From Chiua virens (taxonomy: Eukaryota > Basidiomycota > Agaricomycetes > Boletales > Boletaceae), in assembly GCA_019787685.1 (NCBI GenBank), contig JAHNUO010000008.1, positions 1,736,001-1,800,000 on the forward strand: 64,000 nucleotides of DNA. The letters are read 5' to 3'. A model generated the notes under the pieces. It saw only the letters and a program-made list of their open reading frames with translations. It was not told where the DNA came from and ran no database searches. Positions within the stretch are counted from its first letter, which is position 1; each line of letters opens with the position of its first letter. A program made the translations under genes and the position numbers. Shown here in pieces: positions 55,640-64,000 of this stretch.

Positions 55640-56074
55640 GTTGCGATGCGTCAGTCTGTGTTGACAAGGAACGCCACACCTGCGCCTGGCATGTGTCATC
55701 GTCCGTCTGAACGTTGTGAACGTTGGAACATTAACTTTCTCTCCCTTTTGTCGGATCGGGTCGCGTGGGGGTCCGGGTTCGGTCCATGATCCCCCTCCAC
55801 TCCTCGGTCTCGCGTCTTGTGCCATTTGTGAGTGTACTTCCAGCTTGGTGGCTCGTGTCCGTCCGGTAAAGTAGCCATATATTTTTTGGCAGTCAAATAC
55901 TTGTTCGTCGTGAGGGTATATATTATCTGTCTAGTCGGTTTTAGCGTTCAACTCGCGTATCTTAGAATCACATCTCTGTTTTTCTTCATCGTGCAATGCC
56001 ATATACCTGGTCTGAATTGAAAAGTGCCTAGCATCGAATTAAAACATGCCCAAGTCAATAATACAAGCTCAAGT

Positions 56075-59000
56075 CTACAGTGGTTTCAAATTGACATCAG
56101 ACAATGTCTTGAAAGCTTCCTTGTACGCGTCCAAAAGTGCCTTGACTCTCGTCCGCTCCGCGACCAGGGTCTCGTCCTCGTCCAACAGCTCCGCAAACAA
56201 CTCGGGCCTGTACAGCGCCGCCACCAGCCGATTCTGCACCTCCTTGGTCGAGTGATTAACCAAAAAGTGCATGATCGCTTTCGGAATCAGGTCTTGTATG
56301 CTCTGCCGAACGATGGCAAAGTACGAGGCGATCAAAGACCGAATGAGTGACGTTTCCATCTCTTCCCGTTGCGTCATTTGGGCGCCGCTGTCGGAAGAAG
56401 ACACCTGAGAGAAAGAAAAACGGTGCTCATTCAGCCCAGCGAACCTGGAACCTGATACTATGAGTATGAGGGTGCCACGACACTCACAGCCTCGATGTGT
56501 TTACCCAGACTTCTCATATCATAAGCCGCATTATTGCCGTCCAGTGGGCGTTTTCCGGCCATCAATCCAGTGGGACCAGGCGTGTCCGTATTTGATATGT
56601 CTCGACCCGTTGGGGCGGGGGCCAAACTTCCGTGCGATCGTTCGAGGCTAGATCCACCGACAGGACCGGGTCCGTTCTGGCCAAAGAAGTAGTTCAAAAA
56701 CGTCTCCCGTGCGGAATGAGGTGATGTGCCAGGGGCACCTAGCTGAGCATGGGATTGTGTTGATGGATGTACGGATGAGTGCCGGGGACCGTGAACATGT
56801 TTTGATGATGACACAGAGGGTCCGGATCCCGTGGTCCGGGCTCGATCGTGGAGCGTCGAGGAAACAGAACGCCCAGTCCCGTGAAACAACACCATTCACA
56901 CCGGCCAGTTCTTCAGCAACAGATTCATCTCCATCTTCCGGCGTCTGCGGTACCATTGGTCGGTTCAGTGCTAATCGGCTAGCGTATCATAAATCACGTT
57001 TTGCCAATTGGCCACAGGAATCATGCGGGACAAGTCAGACGACTCATCTTCATCGGAGAGAAAATGTAGATAGAACTTACACGTGGCGGAGCTAATTGCT
57101 TCGGAGCTTGGGATGTTGCTGTTTGTGCGGCCACTGCAGACCCCGAGATAAATGCAGGATGATTCGTGTTGATGTATGCAGCCTGGATCTCAATGAGGCT
57201 TTGTGCATAATCCGATGTAGGTCCAAGGCGTTCACGCAAAAGTTCCGATACGCATTCGATCAGTTGTGCATGAAGGCGGGGGAATCTTTCTAGGTCCTGT
57301 GAACGTGAGATACATAAAACAGTGCGTTGAAAATTTTGATTAGTCGCCGTACCGGACTTGTACAGTTATGACAAAGTTTGACAAGTTCTTCATAGACAAG
57401 TTCTACGCAGCGAAGGCTCGGTGCTTCTAGCAGTTTTATCTGAGGTTTTACCAATAGATCAAATGCCGCTTCGGGAACAAAGAGGCTAGGTCTTGGACCG
57501 GTGGAGTTTCGAATTGCGGTGCGGATGTCTTGATTATCCAAACCTGCTGTGGAATCTATCGAAGCAAGCGCGTGGCCGAAGACGTCATTGAAGATATAAT
57601 ATACTCGCGCGCCACCTGATAACTCCTTTGTGGACACATCAACTTTGGTACCCTCGATGGATGCGATGAAGTCGTGGGCAAATTGATTCATGAGGCGTAA
57701 GATGAGTGCTCCTTGCTAACAAAGCAATGGGTTATCAAATGAACCATATTTAAGCTCCAACCCACCTGGTTCTTGTCACCGAAGATCGCAGCGTCACCAA
57801 ACGAGTTGAGTTCTTGCTGCGCTTGACCCATCAAGGTATTCAAACGCGCCTTCATATCCGGGAGTTTTTCTCGTATATGGTTTATCAGAACCTGCGGGAA
57901 TTGTAATTCAATATTGAGCATCCATTTGTATTCTCACATACCTGGTTTAGCGATCGGGCGAGATACTTTGTCCCATTTTTATGTGCAATGTTTCGGTACG
58001 CGGCATGGTTGTTGAAGAACTCAGATTCAGAGTCGAGAGCATCCGTCATACTCTTTTCAGAGATGATATCTTGCTGGCTCCTGTTGACAACGCCAATGAA
58101 GCCTAGTTTGAGAGGATACACGCGTCCGGTCAGGATATCGAGTGCGTTCGTTCCTGCATCCATAATGTCGAGCTTCGTCAAAACACCGATTGTGCGACGG
58201 CCTTGGGGGTCAACACTTCGCGCAAGCTTCAGTGAATCCGAGTTTGCAAGGTCGACGTTTGCGGGAGAGACGGCAAGAATTACACTTTGACACCTTGTCA
58301 ACTACAAATGACAACCAGCAATCTCCTACTCACCTGCTCGGTTTTGAGATATACTCCGTGACCAATGTTCTGATTTGGCGTTCAATGTCACTTGGCTGGT
58401 CGCCGACAGGTATCTTGAACGCTCATTAACGATAGCCCTACCGCGGAAGCATAGAACGGGAAGCTTCGCTGCATATGCGTACCTTTGTCAATCCTGGCAA
58501 GTCTACCAAGGTCAAATCTAGCACATTGGGACTGCATATCCGGAGTGAAATTGGTAGCCTGCTAATCCCTTTGTTCTGCCCTGCAACACGGTACGTCTCC
58601 TGCTCAATTTCCCGGCGAACTTCATTGAAATCAGTGAAACGCTTGTCGATGTGGAGGAATTGCGCCCATTCCGTATATGCGGGTGGACTTGAGGAGGGAT
58701 CCGGAATGGGTGTGTGAATAAGTTGAAGAACGAGGGGTCTGCGCGTGACGATGCCCTGACCACGAGGGAGAAAGTCTCGCCCAACGATGCTATGCGTGAA
58801 CGTGATGTTAATTATCGAAAATGAAGTTAGAAAGGTCGAGACGCACTTCTCCAGCACGCTCGATTTACCTGCTGACTGGCTGCCCACCTGAATATATGTG
58901 AGAATCGGTTCTCCCCGAGATTGAGTGACCACTCACCACCACTAACTGGGGCATGTCCAGCTCACCACCTGGTGGGCATAGGATCAGCCGCTGCTTAAGA

Positions 59001-59078
59001 GCATAGATATGAGCCCTCACCGAGATGGTGAAAGGTGTCCTGAAGACGATTGACAAGCTTGATGAGGTCCGAGTCCAT
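56075..59078 (-). CDS. DNM1: Dynamin-related GTPase of mitochondrial/peroxisomal fission, Dnm1/Drp1 type
   Basis: Start at 59078 ([20 protein letters not shown]). GTPase motifs: G1 [20 protein letters not shown] (split by introns), G2 [16 protein letters not shown]3 [12 protein letters not shown]4 [10 protein letters not shown]; also [20 protein letters not shown] and [15 protein letters not shown]. The middle domain has [15 protein letters not shown] and [12 protein letters not shown]. Insert B is Ser/His/Pro rich and contains [12 protein letters not shown], a motif I know from Dnm1 proteins rather than Vps1. The GED at the end has [20 protein letters not shown] and [20 protein letters not shown], stop at 56075. 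Cytosolic protein that oligomerises on mitochondria and peroxisomes through Fis1/Mdv1. Convergent with the BCS1-like gene (435 bp between stops). Confidence 0.92.
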
Positions 59079-59328
59079 CCTGGTGAGGATTCAGCTGCGC
59101 GGTCGGTAAATAATGGGGAGGAAGAACGAGGGCTTTATATGTCGAACGCGCGCTGAGCTTTCCGGGCGCGCTAACGCGTCGTCACGGCTAAAGTCGTGGG
59201 TTTGGCTTTATTTGGATATACGAGTTTTGGCAAGTGACGATCGAATATACAAAGTAACAGTCTGATAGAAAGAATCGTGTTACAACAGTTCTTCTACCAT
59301 AATCTAGCTAGTCACAAGTGATATCTAA

Positions 59329-60315
59329 TCAGATGGCCTTTGTTTTGACCAGGCCTGGTTGTAACATCGTGCATGAGAACGGAAAGACGAATGAAGATGG
59401 AGGGACTTACGCTCGACCTCTGCAATGGCATTGCTGAGGATGTCCTTCTGCGTCTTTTCGTCACTGAGAGAAGAAAGGACTTTTGCAATGACAATCTTGG
59501 CGAGTTCAGCCTGTTCGCTCTCCTTCTGCTGCTGCTCGTAACGGACCCAGCTGTCAAGGACGGACTTGAGCTCGCCGGCTAACGCGACCTTTTGGCGCTG
59601 TACAAAAGCTTCGTTCTCCAATTTGGCAGTCTCCTGCGATGTGCATTAGAACCGAACTATGACAATGTATTTGAGTACTAGCCAACCTTTGAGAGAGCAA
59701 AGAGACCCTCTGTGAGTGAAACGACGTCTTTCATCTGCTCGACAGAGTTGATTCGGTCCCTGACCGCTTGTGTGTGGCTGGCACGTGCATCGTTGAGAAC
59801 AGCCTTAATGCGTTCAATGTGGCCATTTGCCCAGCCCTTGTACGGTTCTTGGATTGCCTACGAGGCACGAATACATTGACCTCGAATCCTCTCATAGTGC
59901 CAGGCTTACGTACCCGGTAAATGTATGCGAAAAGGATGAAGGTACCTGCAGCGACGACCGACTCCTCGTTAACAACATAAATTTCTTGAGAAATGGCGGT
60001 AGCAAGGAGACCGGTTCCGAGGAGCGCTGCACCAGTCTTGGTGACGAGGCCGGGAGAGGAAGGAAGGGAGTTGATGATCTCGGAAGCGCGCTCTGCTGGT
60101 GGCGGAGGGTTGGAGCTCATCGAGCGACTGCATGCATGGTATCATTCATTCAAAAGGAAGAACAAGTGGACATACGCGGAGATGGCCCGAGCAACAGTTG
60201 GCACCGCGCGAGGTCGGGCTGTCGAAACAAACTAGTTGCTTGTGCAGCAGAAGAGCGATAAACACAAACACTCACCCAAAGCATTGAGAGAGCTGAAGGC
60301 AATCCTGGACGCCAT
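59329..60315 (-). CDS. ATP4: Mitochondrial F1Fo-ATP synthase subunit b (subunit 4)
   Basis: Start at 60315. A first exon (MASRIAFSSLNALG) and a second with FVSTARPRAVPTVARAISA form a mitochondrial targeting sequence; processing is expected before MSSNPPPPAERASEIINSLP. The membrane part is GAALLGTGLLATAISQEIYV and VVAAGTFILFAYIYR, then a long helix (EPYKGWANGHIERIKAVLND, RDRINSVEQMKDVVSLTEGL, KVALAGELKSVLDSWVRYEQ, IVIAKVLSSLSDEKTQKDIL). With the last intron spliced, the protein ends EVERLVKTKAI at 59329-59331. Subunit b is the peripheral stalk of complex V in the inner membrane. All family landmarks are present and in frame. It lies 250 bp upstream of DNM1, same strand. Confidence 0.92.
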
Positions 60316-60740
60316 GAACAAAGTAAAAGACGATAAATAATGTGAACAACTACCGACACCAGCAATACCGTGGGAATAAAAACATTCCGACTTGCCACGA
60401 ACATGCGTCCGTATCACGTAATCTCCAAGCTACTTGAACAACTCGGATCCATCATGCTAGTAATCTACCGGTTGCATATACAGTGCATCGCGATCCTGAG
60501 ATCTAGCACAGACGGAGACGAACCTAAGGAATTCGCCAGGGTTCTTGACTGCCATGACACCTGAAACAACTTCCTCGTGTTTTGCGTGGTCGGACAGTTG
60601 AGACTTCCGCGGCCGCATCATACCAAAAGAGTGAAACAGACTATGGTTCCCTACCGTACAAATTATACTCCTCCGGAGTTAGGAAGTTTCTCTTGTATCT
60701 CCCCTCGCGGAGAATTCACTCTTCCTCACAATACCCTTCC

Positions 60741-61464
60741 ATGCACTCTGGCGATCAACCCCTGTCGTTTCATGTGTACAGAGTCGGCGGTTTCCTCGGC
60801 GACGATAGGGTCATTAAAGCGCAGGACAAAATCACCAACATGTAAGGGCTTATTTTTCTGTCATTCAATCCCTCTTGGGTTCCGCAGCGATCAACGAACT
60901 ATTGTTGTAGGTATTACCTCAAAGGCAGTCGCGGCATGATGCAATGGCACTTTGCCCTACATGCTGATCGACCAGATGGACCTCTTATCTGTCAAGTTTC
61001 GTCTGGTTATTTAGGACCACCGATGATCTGTGAAGTATCCCCCGGACCGATGCTCAGGCTGGTCAATGTCACCTCCGAAAAGCGTCAGCCTATACACATA
61101 GAAAGACGACGTGGTACACCTGAAGGCACCCAGTGGTTCCGAGGGCTTGACGATAAAGATTATTGCTGGCGGTCCGGCGTGTGTGTATGGCGAAACGAAA
61201 TGCAGGTGCGCTCCCAATATTTTCTGCGGAAACTTGTCATGACGGTCTTCCAGTGCTCGGATACAGAAGGAAAACTCGTGGCTACTTATCGTATCACTAC
61301 GATGGCTCTATCTAAAGACGGCGAGCTGCGCGTTTATCCAGTATGGACTCGCTTCCATTTAATTTTTTTTACACTCCATTCACCCGCTAGGATGGCAGTC
61401 AGGACAATTTATGACGGACCTCCTGGTCGCCACGAGCCTCACGCTACGAACACCGGACCATTAG
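60741..61464 (+). CDS. DUF6593-like protein, tandem copy 1
   Basis: Four exons in frame: MHSGDQPLSFHVYRVGGFLG, then YYLKGSRGMMQWHFALHADR and PICQVSSGYLGPPMI-like residues up to FRGLDDKDYCWRSG, then CSDTEGKLVATYRITTMALS, KDGELRVYP, and last FMTDLLVATSLTLRTPDH with stop at 61462-61464. The layout (N-terminal 'xF.VYR.GG', a 'YxWRxG' block, 'LVATYR' and a final hydrophobic 'MTDLLVATS' helix) fits the DUF6593 family of Agaricomycetes, small soluble proteins of unknown function. Start chosen because it aligns residue for residue with copy 2 (62454). Upstream in-frame open DNA lacks an ATG. Confidence 0.6.
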
Positions 61465-62453
61465 AATGTAAAGTCAATTCAAACTTAATTTTTTTGATAG
61501 GAAATTTATTCCTTTTATATAGGTGCAGCAAATGGCCTCGCGTTAGCCTTACTGCCATGCACTCGTAGTCTCAAAACCATCCATTTCGGGAAACGGTCGG
61601 TTTGGCAACGGGTGCGGCCGACCGCAGGAAGATCCCGAGACTGTACGAGAATTGACCGAAACGGCTGATTACGAGACTATACTTATCGAAGAAGTATCCT
61701 CACCCCTGCCACGCAAAGAATCCGCTTTCAGTTGTCATACCGGCCCTGTATGGCTGTTTCTCAGATCATGATCGGCGTAACTTGACAAGGATAGCAGTTT
61801 TCAGCAGTCTTCCAAATAAATCTGCGCCGCCAAAGTAATTTGGAGTGGTTAAAATCATTGGTAGATCCCTGTATCGCAGTGCGCATTAGCATCCATGAGC
61901 GTCACTCGACACAGGACACGCGTGGGTGGTAATCGGTATCCTATTTCACCGGTGACCATGTTACGGTTTTAACAACCCCGACTTGTGTAACCGTCTGGGA
62001 GCATCTTCCCATTACAGTATAATTCGTTCAGCCACGCCATCAATCATTTCACTACCTACGTACCACATATGCAAAACGGACTGGACCCGAAGTAGGCCGC
62101 TGCGCACTCTGTCGGTTAGTAAGCCCTTGCTTTCCCAGCTGCACGGAGATTTAGAAGAACGCTTAATATAACATTTCTTAGTTATATTAGGCATATTACC
62201 TCGTCCGTTCATCGTACCTCGCACATGGCCTAAGCAAACCTAGTGAACTAGGAGCGCTCACGAGATCATCGATCGGCACTCTAGTCTCATATAATACGAT
62301 CCCGATGTGAATTCCACCCGCAACGTCGGGCAGCGGCCGCCCCCTCGTGTTTCCGGGTCCATCTTCTCTTGTAAGAAGAGGCCCTCAACGCAAGAACCTC
62401 TTCCATCCTCGAACGCGTCCATGACGCTCCGAACGAAACGCTCCGATTCCGGG
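61465..62453. other. Spacer between the tandem copies
   Basis: About 1 kb with no supported frame, presumably 3' UTR of copy 1 and promoter of copy 2. A pair of GCGGCCGCCC/GCGGCCGC-like GC clusters occurs near 62333 and 60609, upstream of each copy. Confidence 0.4.
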
Positions 62454-63271
62454 ATGGCAACGGAAGCACGTCCATTGTGTTTACACGTCTATCGCATCGG
62501 CGGCATATGGAGCGACGACAAGATCATCCAGGAAGACGACAGGAAAACACCCAGGTGAGCACCTCTCATATTCCCGTATCCACGCCATATCGACATCGAA
62601 CGGCGATCTCGCCCACGCACACTTGGTCATCGCTCCCTCCACCTACCTCACCATCTTCGATATTGACCAAGCACATATGTCCAAATAGGTATTTCCTCAA
62701 AGGCACCCGGCCCGCAAACTGTTGGCAATTCGCACTCCACCTCGGAAGACCGAACGGCGTTCCTATCTGTCACGTCAAGTCGCCCTATCTCGGACCGCCG
62801 ATGGTAGCCACCGATCCAGGTCCCATTACCATTACCATCACCGGTCCGGAACGACGGACTATCAACATGCATCGGCGGTCTCCCGATGTGAAGGAGAGGT
62901 ACTCGTTTAGAGGTCTCGACGAGGAAGCATATCGCTGGAAGCAGAGATCACAATTACTGGGAAATATATTTGAGGTATGTCTGCGATTGCCATCGTTCCG
63001 TCTCGAAAAGGAAGCGAGACTAAGAGGCAAACTCCTTTTGCTTCCGGTACATGCACGGCTGTTGTGCAGTGCCTGAACTCCCAGGATCAAGTGGTGGCGA
63101 CGTACCGCATCACGACGTTTGCGATTTCCAAGGACGGCGAGCTCCGTATCTATCAGGTGTGACAGGTTTTCTGATGGATTTACCTGTCGCTTACTTGCGG
63201 GTCAGCCTGTTCACGGTATGACGGATCTCATCGTTGCAACTTGCCTTGCTATGCGGATACCGGACCATTAA
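62454..63271 (+). CDS. DUF6593-like protein, tandem copy 2
   Basis: Same exon layout as copy 1: MATEARPLCLHVYRIGGIWS, then YFLKGTRPANCWQFALHLGR and VICHV-like residues to SFRGLDEEAYRWKQRS, then CLNSQDQVVATYRITTFAIS with KDGELRIYQ, then GMTDLIVATCLAMRIPDH, stop at 63269-63271. Three intron positions and phases are identical to copy 1, while the proteins have diverged to roughly half identity by eye, so this is an old tandem duplication. An earlier ATG at 62421 would add 11 residues. Function unknown. Confidence 0.6.
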
Positions 63272-63445
63272 ATCACCCGGGTCCGATTATTCTCCGTCCT
63301 TCATGGGCGTTCCTATTTCGTCATAGGCGTCGGTCGTTCGTATTATTATAAACTTAACATCATTGCACATTGGTGTTGTACACCTTTAGAGCTTCACACT
63401 TCATCTAATCCTGTATCATGATCGAAAGCACCCATTCACATTCCA

Positions 63446-64000
63446 CTACCCCAGAATCACTACAGTCCGAATGAAAAACTTGTACTTCCCCCTGAACCCA
63501 CCTAACCTCGAATACATCATCCACACGTGCCGAAAGGTCATTCCCCGAAAGGTCTTCCCCAACTTGAACAAGGTCACAAGCCGACCATCGTCAACGCCAT
63601 TGTTCGCGGATGACTCCAGAAGATGGTGTCGGATCTTCTGCACTTCGTCCATCGTCAACGTCAACGTGTCGTTCTGCAATTGATCTATCCCAGGAAACGT
63701 ATCGTCGTCACTCCTCAAAAAGTCGATCTGTGGAGCCAAGTTCGTTATCGCTTCCATAATCGAATCGTCACCTTCGACTTTGACGACCGACGAGCTAATC
63801 TTCTCGTTCACTTCCGGTCCATCTTCAAACTCGTCGCCTGAACATCCTCGTGAGGGGCCTGCGCTTGCGCCATCCTTGGTATCTGATCGCTGAGGTGAGA
63901 CTGTGTACACACGGACTCGGGCATGATTCGCAAAGGAGATTTTCTTTGGCGTCCTGGTCTTGTGCTCGGATGGTCTCATGATCGCCAACAGCGCACGCAT
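63446..64000 (-). CDS. Unrecognised protein, possibly continuing beyond the window
   Basis: A single open frame of 184 codons whose first ATG is the very last base triplet of the window, so the start may be upstream. It has a basic N-terminus (HKTRTPKKISFANHARVRVY), an acidic/Ser-rich middle (DEFEDGPEVNEKISSSVVKV), DSIMEAITNLAPQIDFLRSD, and a basic end (RHVWMMYSRLGGFRGKYKFF). The opposite strand also has frames of 70 codons, but the minus frame is far longer. No domain recognised. Confidence 0.45.
   Translation of the reverse strand: MRALLAIMRPSEHKTRTPKKISFANHARVRVYTVSPQRSDTKDGASAGPSRGCSGDEFEDGPEVNEKISSSVVKVEGDDSIMEAITNLAPQIDFLRSDDDTFPGIDQLQNDTLTLTMDEVQKIRHHLLESSANNGVDDGRLVTLFKLGKTFRGMTFRHVWMMYSRLGGFRGKYKFFIRTVVILG

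Overview
The window is nuclear DNA of a filamentous basidiomycete, most likely an Agaricomycete. Genes are split by many short introns (about 45-65 nt, GTAAGT-like donors). The accessory families are ones known from mushroom-forming fungi: DUF6532, DUF6698, a Plavaka transposase, a WW-like multi-pass membrane family, DUF6533 seven-helix proteins and DUF6593-like proteins. I cannot name the species.

Two compartments are visible, with the boundary near 38 kb. The left part (1-38 kb) is accessory. It holds the end of a DUF6532 gene, degenerate satellite-like DNA, a solo LTR, a complete Ty3/gypsy chromodomain retrotransposon on the minus strand (3961-10825, TSD CCTGC), a truncated multi-copy gene, a 110-bp tandem array (about 14.42-15.65 kb), a DUF6698 gene, a near-complete Plavaka transposase (20385-24563) and several fungus-specific or unrecognised genes and remnants.

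The right part (38-64 kb) is a dense block of conserved housekeeping genes. In order these are ARP2 (minus), a GPI-anchored secreted protein (minus), a single-pass membrane protein (plus), a DPP IV/DPAP-B type serine protease (minus), the Golgi protein SYS1 (plus), a BCS1-type AAA ATPase (plus), the fission dynamin DNM1 (minus), ATP synthase subunit b/ATP4 (minus), and a tandem pair of DUF6593-like genes (plus). DPP and SYS1 diverge from a 219-bp spacer. Three genes concern mitochondria (BCS1-like, DNM1, ATP4), but there is no sign of an operon.

The retrotransposon is the most interesting object. It appears to combine four expression and replication devices that can be read directly: (1) an 11-nt primer-binding site that is the exact complement of the predicted 5' end of its own transcript (Tf1-like self-priming); (2) a leader of about 915 nt with no AUG in any frame, despite containing a long open frame; (3) a first AUG in weak context opening an 81-aa membrane-protein ORF, followed 15 nt after its stop by the gag AUG in strong context, these being the first two AUGs of the RNA; and (4) a -1 frameshift cassette (GGGAAAA, 6-nt spacer, 10-bp hairpin enclosing the gag stop) joining gag to pol. 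A second notable structure is a ladder of four consecutive 24-27-nt phase-0 microexons in the BCS1-like gene.

All intron coordinates were inferred by eye from splice consensus and reading frame, so gene ends are firmer than internal boundaries.
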